From Bacillota bacterium (GTDB taxonomy: Bacteria; Bacillota; Clostridia; Peptostreptococcales; Anaerovoracaceae), in contig JAFYYP010000039.1 in the NCBI GenBank assembly GCA_017557505.1, positions 1-38,792 on the forward strand: 38,792 nt of DNA, written 5' to 3'. The notes under the pieces were generated by a model, which made no database searches, was not told where the DNA came from, and saw only the letters and a list, made by a program, of their open reading frames with translations. Position numbers and translations under genes: made by a program. Below are positions 15,223 to 23,875 of the stretch, in pieces (position 1 is the stretch's first letter; the number at the start of each line of letters is the position of its first letter).

Positions 15223-15840
15223 TTATGAAAAGGGTACGATTGTCTCAGGACAATTGATGCAGTGTCTGCGGTATTCGGCCTCGTCCAGCCTGCAGCCTGC
15301 CGCAAACGCGTCGATGAGGGAGGTGAGTTCTTCGATCAGGATGGATTCCAGCTCCTGCAGCGAGGCCGGATCGCCGGCCTTTTCGCAGAAGTCCTTCAGG
15401 GACCCGGGTGGATACTCCGGCGCATCGTCCGGCTGCGGCACGTCCGTACAGACGTTGATGCCGGCGCCGATGACGGCGGAGAACTTTTCGCCTTCGCTCA
15501 GGCTTTCGCACAGGATGCCGCAGATCTTCTTTCCATCCAGAAGCAGGTCGTTCGGGTATTTGATCTGACAGGCAAGTCCGTACGTGCGGAGTATGGAGCG
15601 GCGGGCCGCCAGGGCCGCCGCGGGGGTCAGGGCGAGAACGTCCGCTCCCGGGGTGAGCCGGTCCGTCAGAACGGACAGATACAGGCCTCCCTCCGGGGAG
15701 TCGAAACTCTTTCCGAGGCGTCCTCTTCCGCCGGTCTGCGTCTTGGCAACGACGGCGGCTTCTGAAACGCCTTCCCGCGCGAGCGAAATTGCTTTCGTAT
15801 TGGTGGAATCCAGTGTGTCGAAACGAAAAACACTTCCCAT
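15223..15840 (-). CDS. birA: Biotin--protein ligase without DNA-binding domain
   Basis: A 205-residue ligase. The start at 15840 gives MGSVFRFDTLDSTNTKA, the usual beginning of the catalytic core. Motifs are KTQTGGRGRLGKSF (GRGR biotinyl-AMP loop) and IKYPNDLLLDGKKICGILCE (PND and KI/GIL). There is no N-terminal helix-turn-helix, so it is a monofunctional ligase and not a repressor. It heads the operon encoding the biotin carrier it should modify. There is no ribosome site: a -10 box ends seven bases before the ATG, so the mRNA probably begins at or next to the start codon. Confidence 0.93.
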   Translation of the reverse strand: MGSVFRFDTLDSTNTKAISLAREGVSEAAVVAKTQTGGRGRLGKSFDSPEGGLYLSVLTDRLTPGADVLALTPAAALAARRSILRTYGLACQIKYPNDLLLDGKKICGILCESLSEGEKFSAVIGAGINVCTDVPQPDDAPEYPPGSLKDFCEKAGDPASLQELESILIEELTSLIDAFAAGCRLDEAEYRRHCINCPETIVPFS

Positions 15841-15847
15841 GTTAATT

Positions 15848-15876
15848 AGTATAACAGAAAAAGCAAAGCTTGATAA
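15848..15876 (-). promoter_or_regulatory. Promoter of birA-oad operon, predicted to yield a leaderless mRNA
   Basis: On the minus strand TTATCA (15871-15876) and TATACT (15848-15853) are 17 bases apart. The birA ATG follows after AATTAAC, so transcription should begin within a base or two of the A of ATG. Confidence 0.65.
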
Positions 15877-15907
15877 GGAAATAACAGACGAAAAACCACA
15901 ATAATTA

Positions 15908-15933
15908 AGGGACGGAGGAATTCCTCCGTCCCT
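15908..15933 (-). terminator. Perfect 26-base palindrome ending the aminopeptidase/methyltransferase unit
   Basis: A perfect inverted repeat with 11-bp arms (AGGGACGGAGG/CCTCCGTCCCT) around AATT lies five bases after the methyltransferase stop. On the minus strand it is followed by TTAATTATTG, a poor T-run, so termination may be moderate. The birA promoter begins about 30 bases further on. Confidence 0.65.
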
Positions 15934-15938
15934 ATGTG

Positions 15939-17174
15939 TCAAACCACCTGGAACAGCCAGAACTTCAGGTATTCCGTCTCCGGAACGCCCCAGAGGATGG
16001 GATGGTCGGGCGCCTGGCGCCTTTCCTCGATCTGACGCAAGCTGACCCCTGCGTCCGCTGCCGACTCTTTCAGCATCTTTTCGAACATCTGCGGGCCCAT
16101 GAAGTGCGAACAGCTGCAGGTGGCGAGGTAACCGCCCCGCGGCAGCAGTTTCATGGCCTTCAGATTAATCTCCTTGTAGCCGCGGTATGCTGCTTTCGCA
16201 GTTTCGCGGCTCTTTGTAAACGCCGGTGGATCCAGAATGATGAAATCGAACGGATGCTTCCCGGAAGGGATGCCCTCCGGCCGCTTGCCGTCCGCCAGAT
16301 CCGTCAGCAGGTCGAACACGTCGGCGCAGATGACGTCCATGCGTTCTTCCAGTCCGTTCAAGGCGATATTCTTACGGGTCTGCTCACAGGCATCCGCGGA
16401 GATATCCACAGAGAATACCTTCTGCGCACCTGCCGCCGCGCAGTTCATGCCGAACGCGCCGGTGTGGGTAAAGCAATCGAGCACGGTCTTGCCCATTGCG
16501 AGACAGGCCGCCGCCTGCCGGTTGTATTTCTGGTCCAGGAAGAAGCCGGTCTTCTGTCCGTTCACGAAATCCACGTCGTAGCGAAGGCCGTTTTCAACGA
16601 TCGTCACGTGGCCGTCGCCCGGATCGCCGAACGCACAGCCTTTGCCGGTCTGCATACCCTCTTTCACCCGCAGCGGAGATTCGTTGCGCTCGTAGATGCA
16701 GCGCACCTGAACGCCGTATTCCGCCAGCACCTCGCACAGCAGCCGGTACAGCAGGTCTTTGCGCGCCTCGATGCCCAGGCTGAGCACTTCGGTCACGAGC
16801 ACGTCTTCGAAACGGTCCACGGTAAAGCCCGGGAAGCTGTCCGCCTCGCCGAAGATGAGCCGGCAGCAGCGGAAATCCTCCTCGCCCATCACGGTGCGGC
16901 GATAACCGACTGCATGCTCGACGCGCCTTCTCCAGAAAGCCTCGTCGAAGCGGTCATTCGTGTTGCGCGAGATGATGCGCACGCGGATCTTGGAGGCGTC
17001 GTTGAGAAAGCCTGCCCCCATCCAGCGGTCCTTTTCGGTATAGACGTCGACGATGTCGCCGTTCGCATAAGGTTCTGCCGGCCCGCGCGTCTCTTCGCCG
17101 TAGACCCAAGGATGGCCAGAGCGCAATGCTCTGGCCGCCTTTTCGTTGCAGATCACTTTCGGATAGTCTCTCAT
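15939..17174 (-). CDS. Class I SAM-dependent rRNA (cytosine-5) methyltransferase, RlmI type
   Basis: A 411-residue protein. The start at 17174 (MRDYPKVICNEKAARALRSG) begins an N-terminal PUA domain with the GHPWVYGEE signature (about 20-30). A central RlmI-type region contains NGQKTGFFLDQKYNR, followed by the Rossmann methyltransferase core VLDCFTHTGAFGMNCAAAGA (SAM motif I), SVDISADA (motif II) and FIILDPPAFTKS (motif IV). TCSCSHFM carries the likely catalytic cysteine. RlmI methylates a cytosine of 23S rRNA in E. coli; the exact target here is not known. It follows the aminopeptidase by 8 bases without a clear ribosome site, suggesting coupling. An ATG at 17237 would extend into the upstream gene and is less likely. 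Confidence 0.9.
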   Translation of the reverse strand: MRDYPKVICNEKAARALRSGHPWVYGEETRGPAEPYANGDIVDVYTEKDRWMGAGFLNDASKIRVRIISRNTNDRFDEAFWRRRVEHAVGYRRTVMGEEDFRCCRLIFGEADSFPGFTVDRFEDVLVTEVLSLGIEARKDLLYRLLCEVLAEYGVQVRCIYERNESPLRVKEGMQTGKGCAFGDPGDGHVTIVENGLRYDVDFVNGQKTGFFLDQKYNRQAAACLAMGKTVLDCFTHTGAFGMNCAAAGAQKVFSVDISADACEQTRKNIALNGLEERMDVICADVFDLLTDLADGKRPEGIPSGKHPFDFIILDPPAFTKSRETAKAAYRGYKEINLKAMKLLPRGGYLATCSCSHFMGPQMFEKMLKESAADAGVSLRQIEERRQAPDHPILWGVPETEYLKFWLFQVV

Positions 17175-17182
17175 ATTTTCGC

Positions 17183-18409
17183 TTAGAACGCCCAGTTGCC
17201 GCCGCGGAAGATCGCGACCGTGCGGCCGTCCCGGCATACAGCATCAATGGACAGATCGGGCGTGCCGATCATGAAGTCCTCGTGCACCATGGAATCGTTG
17301 ACCCCCAGCGCGTGCACCTTATCCAGGCCCATCTCCAGGCCGCCTTCGATGCAGTCGGGGAAGCCGAAGCCCAGCGCCAGATGGCAGGCCGCGTTCTCGT
17401 CGAACAGCGTGTTGTAGAACAGGATGCCGCTCTGCGAGATCGGGGAATCGTACGGCACGAGCGCGCATTCGCCCAGATAGGCGGCACCCTCGTCCATGTT
17501 GATGAGCTCGGTCAGCAGATCGTTGTTCTTTTCGGCGTGCCATTCGACCGCCTTGCCCTCGTGGAAGCGGATCCAGAAATCCTCGATCAGGATGCCGTTG
17601 TAGCACAGCGGTTTGCTGGCGTAGACGATACCCTCCGCGGTGCTGCGGTCCGGAGAAATGAAGCACTCTTCCGATGGCATGTTCGGATTGAACTCGATAC
17701 CCTGGCGGCTGATCTCACTGCCGCCGGCAAAGCGCCCATCGGGGATCATGCCGACGGTAAAGTCCGTGCCGTTGCCTGCTTTGTAGACGAGCTTTTCGAC
17801 GCCGAGCCCGTTCAGATAGGCGCAGCGCTCGCGCAGGTCGCGGTTGTGATCCTGCCAGGCCTTGACGGGGTCATCCGTTGCGCGGGCAGCCTTCAGGATC
17901 TCCTCCCACAGCTTTTCCACGGCCTGATTCGTCCTCAATTCGGGGAACAGCTTCTTCGCCCACTTCTTGCCCGGGATGGCGACGATAGTCCACTGGTGAC
18001 CGCCCTCGATCTTGTCGCGGTACGGCTTGATCACCTTGCGGGAACTCTGCATGGCCTTGGCCATCTTTGCCGTGTTGACACCCTTCAGGCCATCCGGGTC
18101 GTCGCCCCACAGATAGATGCGGCAGAACGGCAGGTTTTCGGTATAGTGCTTCCAGCGCGTTTCGATATAGTCGGGCACGGTGCCCAGCGTCTTGACCGTC
18201 TCATAGCGGAAGGCCAGCTTGTCAAGCGGCTGGTACTCCCAGTCCACGACGACTTTCTTGGCCTTCAGACGGTAACATTCCTCCGCGACCATGGCTGTGA
18301 ATTCAGGAAATTCGAGACTGGAGCGGATATAGACCTCCTGTCCTTTCTGCACGTTGGCGCCCATACGGGCGATGAGCTTTGCGTATTCGCGTAAAACTGA
18401 TTTCTTCAT
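17183..18409 (-). CDS. M29 family metallo-aminopeptidase (aminopeptidase T/PepS-like)
   Basis: A 408-residue protein of normal M29 length. Metal-binding positions are visible in the C-terminal half: NMPSEECF, AAYLGECALVPY, NAACHLALGFG, SMVHEDFMIG and PDLSIDAV. These enzymes remove N-terminal residues from peptides in the cytoplasm. The ribosome site AGAGGTT precedes the ATG, and a TACAAT -10 box lies 36 bases upstream. It is the first gene of a two-gene unit with the rRNA methyltransferase. Confidence 0.93.
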   Translation of the reverse strand: MKKSVLREYAKLIARMGANVQKGQEVYIRSSLEFPEFTAMVAEECYRLKAKKVVVDWEYQPLDKLAFRYETVKTLGTVPDYIETRWKHYTENLPFCRIYLWGDDPDGLKGVNTAKMAKAMQSSRKVIKPYRDKIEGGHQWTIVAIPGKKWAKKLFPELRTNQAVEKLWEEILKAARATDDPVKAWQDHNRDLRERCAYLNGLGVEKLVYKAGNGTDFTVGMIPDGRFAGGSEISRQGIEFNPNMPSEECFISPDRSTAEGIVYASKPLCYNGILIEDFWIRFHEGKAVEWHAEKNNDLLTELINMDEGAAYLGECALVPYDSPISQSGILFYNTLFDENAACHLALGFGFPDCIEGGLEMGLDKVHALGVNDSMVHEDFMIGTPDLSIDAVCRDGRTVAIFRGGNWAF

Positions 18410-18445
18410 ATGGATGAACCTCTTTTGTTAAATATCTTCTGCCCT

Positions 18446-18474
18446 ATTGTAGCAGAAAACCGCCCCAAAAGGAG
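18446..18474 (-). promoter_or_regulatory. Probable promoter of the M29 aminopeptidase
   Basis: TACAAT (18446-18451, minus strand) lies 36 bases before the ATG. The -35 position (CTCCTT, 17-base spacing) is poor and falls within the preceding terminator hairpin. Confidence 0.4.
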
Positions 18475-18481
18475 CGGTTTT
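18456..18481 (-). terminator. Terminator of the large SLH protein gene
   Basis: AAAACCGC and GCGGTTTT form a perfect 8-bp outer stem extended by two G-C pairs around a TTTT loop, on the minus strand about 30 bases after the SLH gene stop. The 3' arm ends in TTTT. Confidence 0.8.
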
Positions 18482-18510
18482 CGAGTCTTTCTTTTTGTGT
18501 TTACCCGGCT

Positions 18511-21500
18511 TTATTTGTCGAGTGCAACGTGCAGGAAGGTCACGATCTGGCCTCTGGTGCAGGGGTCATCCGAGCCAAAGCTCGTAGCAGACTTGCCTGC
18601 CGTGATGCCGTTCGCATATGCCCAGGCAACAGCCTTTGCATAGTAAGCATCTGCGGGGACATCCTCGAATGGAACATCGCTTTCGACTTCAGGTTTGCCC
18701 TGAGAGATCCACAGCATCATGATGAACTGTGCTCTGGTAACGGTGTCATCCGGGCTGAATTCGTTGTCACCCGTGCCATTTGTAATATCCTGTTCGACAG
18801 CCCAGGCTACAGCTTCTTCATAGTATGCATTGTCCTTGACATCCGTAAAGCCGGTTTCCCCTTCTGCTTCCGGTGCGCCGTTCGCTGCCCACAGCATCGT
18901 GACGACCTGTGCCCTGGTGCAACCCTGATCCGGACCGAATTCGTTCTCGGAAACGCCAGCGGTAATGCCCTTTTCAACAGCATAGCCAACTGCTTCAGCA
19001 TAGTAATCGGTGGGATAGACGTCATCGAACTTTTCTGCAGCTTCTGCTGCGGCCTTAGTGACTTCGACCTCGACCGTTTCGCCGGTCTCAGGATCTTCCA
19101 CTTCGACCGTTACCGGCTCCTGCAGAGGATCGTCTACCGGCTGTTCAGCTGGTTCTTCAGGATCTGTTACGGGGTCTTCCGAACCCGGAGTGCTGCCGCC
19201 GTTGCCGCCTCCGCTGTTGCCGTTATTGCCGGGATCGGGCTCGGTATTCTGTGGAAGGACGAGATCGATTGCAACAGGCCACTCCTGATCATTTGTATTA
19301 TTGGTATAATGGTATGTGGTCTTGACTTCCAGGTAATCGCTCGTATTGTTTGCAAGATGGATTTCAACATACTTTCCGCCATCTCCGATTACAAAGGAGG
19401 CATTATTACTCGAGTTCTCGGATGCGTCCGTGAAAATGAGGTTAGCGTCTGTAGAAACGATATATGCAGTTTCTGATTCAGCCGGATTCCATTCTGCCAA
19501 GAAGTTAGCTTCTGTAGCTTCCGGTTTAGAATACAGGCCCACATACGGAAGTCCTGATGTGATTTTAATCGAGTAATTTCCATAACTGATCGTACCGGTT
19601 CCAAAATCGGTGCATTTTACAATGACCATTCCGGAATCATCCTGAGTCAATTCGATGAACGGATCTGAAACTGTAAGATCGGATGCACTCAGTCTGGTCA
19701 AATCACCGTTTTCGTCGCGGAACAGGAATTCGCGGATGATGTTGTACATGATGTCGTTATATGCGTCGCGATAGATCTCCCCATCCGGATCAGCGACCCA
19801 CTGGCCATTGACTAAATCAGGCTGGCGCCAGACAAGACCGGGGCTCATATCATAAATGGCAATATCCATCGAATCCGAATAAGTGTCGCCCCAGGGAGTC
19901 GTAACATCATATCTGAGTTCAAGAGCGAATCTACCCGGCTCTACGAGATCTTGCAGTTCAATCGTTGCACAGGTCTGATCGCTGCTCAGTGTGATCGCCA
20001 CCTGATTGTCGCTCATATTTCTAACGTTCGATAATGTTTTTCCATCTCGGGCGATTTGATAAATGGTATTATTATCCCCTTTATATACCCAATCACCTAA
20101 TAAATAGTTACCCTCAGTCGCAGACGAATCCGTGTAAGGTCCCACATCGGGAAGCTCGGAAACGACCTGAATGCTATAGCCTTGGTAGCTTAGTGTTCCC
20201 CCGCCGAACTTCGAGAAAGTCATGCTTACAAAATCATCCTGGATATCTTCCACTTCAAAGCAATCGCCGGATTTTACCAGATCACTGCAATGAAGTTCTG
20301 TCAAATTACCACTATCATCGCGGAAGAAGAACTGCCTGCATTGCTGGTAACGCGGATATCCATGGATAGTCGTTTGCAACCGCTCGTCTGTATCCGGAGT
20401 CAATACGAGTTCCCCCGTAGACCAATCACTTTTCGGCCAGCGCCAGTAGAGACCAGGCTGGCAGGCTGCGACGCCAATGCCCAGTTCCTCATAGTGAGTT
20501 CTGGATCCGTCTGTCCAATTATAACTGACCTCGAAATATCCATCGCCCTCAATTTGATCCATCGTAACGGTCGCATAAGGTTCGCTTCCGTCAAATGAAA
20601 GAGAAACATGACAATTATCCTGCTCTCTTAATTTCACGTTTGACAATGTAACACCGTTCTCCGGAACGAGATAAATAGTTTTGTTTGTCCCTTTATATAT
20701 CCATGGATTCACAAAGGTTTCCTGAGATACCGTTGTGTTTGTATAGAAACCGACTGTGGGTAAAACAGATTTTATGACGATATCTTTGTTGTTATAACTG
20801 ATCTTTCCTTGACCGAAATCGAATGTGCGAACCCGGGTAAATCCATTCCCCATGTCGTTCATTTCAAAGAAACTATCATTAGTAGAAGTAAGATCGCTGC
20901 AATTGATGGCTTCTTTGTTTCCATTTTCGTCGAGATAGATGAATTGTCCATACTGTGCGCCGTATGGGGTCCCCGTTATATCGTGCTCCAAATAACCATT
21001 CGGATCCGGCGTAAAAACTGGTTTATCGCCGGACCAGTCTTCATCCGCAGGCCAGCGCCAATACAATCCTGGAACCATAACATCAAGGTCAAGATAATGA
21101 TTATAAAACGGTGTTCCTGATGGACGTATGCCATCGTATTCAACTTCGATGAACGAATCTGAGGTATCTAACACCGTGATCGTAGCGTAAGTATCACCAT
21201 TGGCAGGATCGAAGGAAATGTCAATAGAACAACCATCTCCTGTTGGCCGGACATCGGTTAATTGCCAATCGGTATCCGGGATAAGGTAGATTGGATTCTT
21301 GCTATCATCATAAACACTTAAATAGTTCGCTTCCGTTGCGGCTGTATTCCCATAGAACCAAACCTCAGGAATAACAGAATAAATCCTTATTGGATGAGCA
21401 GAATCCTCATCATATATGATGTAACCATCTTTTCCAAAAGCACCACGCGGAATCTCCACTTCGAAGAATCCTGTTTGTACCTCACGGATCTCGAAATAGT

Positions 21501-21792
21501 TACCATAACTGCTTATTTTGTTTGGATCAATTGGAACAGACTGTCCGCCCTGGATATAAACAAGTTCTGCAGTCAGAGTCCCTGGAGAGCCTGGAATTGG
21601 ATCTGTTTCCAAGGGATCAGTAGACTGAATCCAGACCAACTTGCCTGAACTCCAGTCTTCGTCCGGCCAACACCAATAAAAGCCATCTGCATATGTCGAA
21701 TAACTACTCGGATTCTCGGCAAATACTGTCGCCGGGAGCATCGTTAGCACTAAGCAGAGGCATAGCACGATTGAATAAACCTTTTTCATCAT
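18511..21792 (-). CDS. Large secreted SLH surface protein with four tandem ~205-residue repeats
   Basis: A 1093-residue exported protein. The signal peptide (MMKKVYSIVLCLCLVLTMLP, cleavage near VFA) follows a strong AGGAGG ribosome site. Four repeats begin near residues 37, 241, 446 and 651. Each opens with a motif of the form PGLYWRWP..DWS.G and contains an F..D..G..L.CSDL segment, a G.ISY.NY.I..SGLP.VG.Y segment, and a NYL...Y.G...IY.I segment. A Gly/Asn then Pro/Glu/Asp linker (about 848-915) joins three SLH units (about 922-965, 982-1025, 1042-1085; each with ITAG or ITNG and TRAQ/TRGQ). It should be fixed to the cell wall. The repeat family is not recognised; adhesion or glycan binding is only a guess. 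The repeat region is markedly AT-richer than its neighbours. Confidence 0.9.
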   Translation of the reverse strand: MMKKVYSIVLCLCLVLTMLPATVFAENPSSYSTYADGFYWCWPDEDWSSGKLVWIQSTDPLETDPIPGSPGTLTAELVYIQGGQSVPIDPNKISSYGNYFEIREVQTGFFEVEIPRGAFGKDGYIIYDEDSAHPIRIYSVIPEVWFYGNTAATEANYLSVYDDSKNPIYLIPDTDWQLTDVRPTGDGCSIDISFDPANGDTYATITVLDTSDSFIEVEYDGIRPSGTPFYNHYLDLDVMVPGLYWRWPADEDWSGDKPVFTPDPNGYLEHDITGTPYGAQYGQFIYLDENGNKEAINCSDLTSTNDSFFEMNDMGNGFTRVRTFDFGQGKISYNNKDIVIKSVLPTVGFYTNTTVSQETFVNPWIYKGTNKTIYLVPENGVTLSNVKLREQDNCHVSLSFDGSEPYATVTMDQIEGDGYFEVSYNWTDGSRTHYEELGIGVAACQPGLYWRWPKSDWSTGELVLTPDTDERLQTTIHGYPRYQQCRQFFFRDDSGNLTELHCSDLVKSGDCFEVEDIQDDFVSMTFSKFGGGTLSYQGYSIQVVSELPDVGPYTDSSATEGNYLLGDWVYKGDNNTIYQIARDGKTLSNVRNMSDNQVAITLSSDQTCATIELQDLVEPGRFALELRYDVTTPWGDTYSDSMDIAIYDMSPGLVWRQPDLVNGQWVADPDGEIYRDAYNDIMYNIIREFLFRDENGDLTRLSASDLTVSDPFIELTQDDSGMVIVKCTDFGTGTISYGNYSIKITSGLPYVGLYSKPEATEANFLAEWNPAESETAYIVSTDANLIFTDASENSSNNASFVIGDGGKYVEIHLANNTSDYLEVKTTYHYTNNTNDQEWPVAIDLVLPQNTEPDPGNNGNSGGGNGGSTPGSEDPVTDPEEPAEQPVDDPLQEPVTVEVEDPETGETVEVEVTKAAAEAAEKFDDVYPTDYYAEAVGYAVEKGITAGVSENEFGPDQGCTRAQVVTMLWAANGAPEAEGETGFTDVKDNAYYEEAVAWAVEQDITNGTGDNEFSPDDTVTRAQFIMMLWISQGKPEVESDVPFEDVPADAYYAKAVAWAYANGITAGKSATSFGSDDPCTRGQIVTFLHVALDK
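19246..21684 (-). repeat. Four tandem coding repeats within the SLH protein
   Basis: Approximate units on the minus strand are 21684-21073, 21072-20458, 20457-19843 and 19842-19246, that is 204, 205, 205 and 199 residues. Units 2 and 3 start with PGLYWRWP, unit 1 with GFYWCWP and unit 4 with PGLVWRQP. The protein repeats are clear but divergent, pointing to old duplication rather than recent expansion. Boundaries are by eye. Confidence 0.85.
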
Positions 21793-21833
21793 TGATTATC
21801 CTCCTTACAAGGTAACCCCAACCCTTTTAATTC

Positions 21834-21877
21834 ATTATAGTCGGTCAGAGAATATCAATCTATATGCATTTTGCATA
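21834..21877 (-). promoter_or_regulatory. Promoter region of the large SLH gene with a TATGCA inverted repeat
   Basis: On the minus strand TATAAT (21834-21839) lies about 40 bases before the start codon. No good -35 box stands at 17 bases (TAGATT is the sequence there). A perfect inverted repeat TATGCA-N3-TGCATA (21863-21877) lies immediately upstream of that position and could be an operator; activator-dependent transcription would fit. Confidence 0.45.
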
Positions 21878-21882
21878 GAAAC

Positions 21883-21910
21883 AAAAACCGCCCATTCTAA
21901 GGCGGTTTTT
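21883..21910. terminator. Terminator between the OB-like lipoprotein and SLH genes
   Basis: AAAAACCGCC and GGCGGTTTTT arms with a short loop lie about 22 bases after the lipoprotein stop (minus strand), followed there by TTTTTGTTTCT. The stem ends in T-runs on both strands, so it could work both ways. Confidence 0.85.
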
Positions 21911-21932
21911 CTGTATGTCAGATATAAATACG

Positions 21933-22667
21933 CTATTTCACCGTCACACCCGTGATGTGCGGCGTCAGACCGTCGAACCAGCAGCAGAAGCCCTCGAGGT
22001 CGACAATGTCGCCCTTCTTCAGCTTCGTCACGGCCTCGTAGACGTCTGTGCCCGAGCCGGTCAGATCGGATTCGACCATGAACGTAAACACCTGGCCGTC
22101 CTTGCCGACCTGGAAGTACAGGTCGTCGCCGTGCGAGCCGTCGCCGGCCCAGTTGTACAGGGCTTCGCTCACGACTTCCATATCGCTGAACAGCACGTAG
22201 CGGTTCTGATACTTGATCATTTCGTCGGTATCCAGGATCGCGGTCACGTCGATGGGAGGTGCGATGTACTCGAGTTCGTCGCCGAATTCGAATGCCGCCG
22301 CGGTGATCTTCACCTCGCCGTATTCCTCAGTCTTCTTGCCGGTCACCTTGATCTTTCTGCCCGGAGTCAGCGCGTCCGCGTCTTCTTCCGTGCACAGCAT
22401 GTTCTCGACGTAGTAGGCGCCGTCGAGATCCTGGAGGTAGACGCTCACCTGGTTATCCCACCAGGACTGGGCCGCCTGCACGTAGCCCTCGACCGTCACT
22501 TCGCCGTCGACGGGCACGGACACGTACTGTTCGTAGGTCATGACGCCTTCGCTCTTGGCGCTGTAATCAGGGGGTTCCGGTTCGGGTTCCGGCGCAGGAC
22601 CCGATGAACACGCCGCAAGAGCAAATACCATGGCCAGGGCCAGCAGAACTGCACAAATCTTTTTCAT
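21933..22667 (-). CDS. Lipoprotein with OB-fold-like domain
   Basis: A 244-residue lipoprotein: signal peptide MKKICAVLLALAMVFALAAC with the lipidated Cys at 20, then a Pro/Glu linker. A beta-rich region (about 50-120) includes GEVTVEGYVQAAQSWWDNQVSVYLQDLDGAYYVENM and PGRKIKVTGKK, the strand pattern of extracellular OB-fold modules. A second beta region (about 150-244) ends with KLKKGDIVDLEGFCCWFDG, which resembles a repeated or split OB unit. The function is unknown. It is the last gene of the five-gene series from the amidase, 11 bases after an unknown anchored protein. Confidence 0.75.
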   Translation of the reverse strand: MKKICAVLLALAMVFALAACSSGPAPEPEPEPPDYSAKSEGVMTYEQYVSVPVDGEVTVEGYVQAAQSWWDNQVSVYLQDLDGAYYVENMLCTEEDADALTPGRKIKVTGKKTEEYGEVKITAAAFEFGDELEYIAPPIDVTAILDTDEMIKYQNRYVLFSDMEVVSEALYNWAGDGSHGDDLYFQVGKDGQVFTFMVESDLTGSGTDVYEAVTKLKKGDIVDLEGFCCWFDGLTPHITGVTVK

Positions 22668-22678
22668 TTCGTTTCCTC

Positions 22679-23875
22679 CTAATGCGTGCCAACCAGCGAC
22701 AGCATATCGGCCAGATACCAGCCGGGTTCTGCGATGGCGGGGTCCGTGATGTTGACGAAATACATGCGGTTATCGAATACGTCGATCCGCTGCTGGCCCG
22801 CCACACGCATCACCTTCTCGAAGTAGACGTCGCAGGACAGCAGGTTGTCATTGTATTGGATGAAATTGCTGACGCTTTCCTTGTCCCAGGCCGTGATCAC
22901 GTGGTTGCTGACGAACGTGACGTCCACGGAAGACGCCCATCTGTCCGCCAGATCGTACAGGTTGGAACCTTCCAGCAGTTTGCATTCGCGCACGACGGTA
23001 TAGAAGCCGTGCCAGCTGCCTGCCACGTCGTCGGTCATGAACTGCGACCACAGTTCGCCGATGTACAGCGGATCTGCGATGGCGCTCATGGCGGTTTCCG
23101 CTTCCGGCGTTTCCGCAAAGTTCGCAGGGATATCGTACACGCCGGGTGCGGTCTGCACAGCCATCACTTCGGTTCCGACGTTGTTGTAAGCGGAGACCTT
23201 CAATTCCGCCGCAAGGCCCGTGAAGTCGTACTGCCTGCCGGCAGGCACTTCCGCAAACGGCGCCACGTATTCGAATTCAGGCAGAGCCGATTCGACGTAT
23301 GGAACGCTGTCCGAAACGGGTTCGCCGTCCATAAGCAGCGTAAAGCCTTCGGGGATCGAAACGGTATAGGACAGCAGCCCGTCTTCGCCCAACTGCAGGG
23401 GCACAGAAACGTCGCGGTCCGGATCGAGAAGCACGACAGACGTCACGTCCCACTTGGAAATGTTCATGATCATCAGCTTCGTCATCTTTTCCGCCTCGTG
23501 CAGCGTGACCCGCAGGAAGGGCTTGCCGTTCGCGGTGACGTTCACGACGGGGTCCATGCTGCCGATGTGCGCCGGGTCTTCTTCACAGACGATCTGCGCC
23601 GCGTCGCCGTCCTTCATGGACTTCACGATGCTGTAGAAACGATCCTTTGCCGCGGTCAGCTGGCCCGCCGGGCCGTTGAATGCATGCGCCTCGAGGAACT
23701 GTCCGATGCCGCCGTCCGTTTCGGACGCTTTACCGAGCGCCTCGGCCACATACGGCACGGGTTCCTGGTTCTCGTAATCGACCATGATGCCCTTCACGTA
23801 GAAATGCAGCCCCGCGAGGAGGGCGAGGATCACGAGCACGTAAACGAGATAGATTCTCCAGAATTTGCTCTTCAT
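22679..23875 (-). CDS. Unknown membrane-anchored extracellular protein
   Basis: Not recognised. It is a 398-residue protein with a single N-terminal membrane helix (about 7-29) and an otherwise soluble, acidic, beta-rich extracellular part. Two regions (about 55-110 and 265-390) look like small alpha+beta folds, the second ending VFDNRMYFVNITDPAIAEPGWY. Its ATG overlaps the stop of the phosphodiester glycosidase (ATGA), so the two are translationally coupled and probably act together at the cell surface. Confidence 0.7.
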   Translation of the reverse strand: MKSKFWRIYLVYVLVILALLAGLHFYVKGIMVDYENQEPVPYVAEALGKASETDGGIGQFLEAHAFNGPAGQLTAAKDRFYSIVKSMKDGDAAQIVCEEDPAHIGSMDPVVNVTANGKPFLRVTLHEAEKMTKLMIMNISKWDVTSVVLLDPDRDVSVPLQLGEDGLLSYTVSIPEGFTLLMDGEPVSDSVPYVESALPEFEYVAPFAEVPAGRQYDFTGLAAELKVSAYNNVGTEVMAVQTAPGVYDIPANFAETPEAETAMSAIADPLYIGELWSQFMTDDVAGSWHGFYTVVRECKLLEGSNLYDLADRWASSVDVTFVSNHVITAWDKESVSNFIQYNDNLLSCDVYFEKVMRVAGQQRIDVFDNRMYFVNITDPAIAEPGWYLADMLSLVGTH

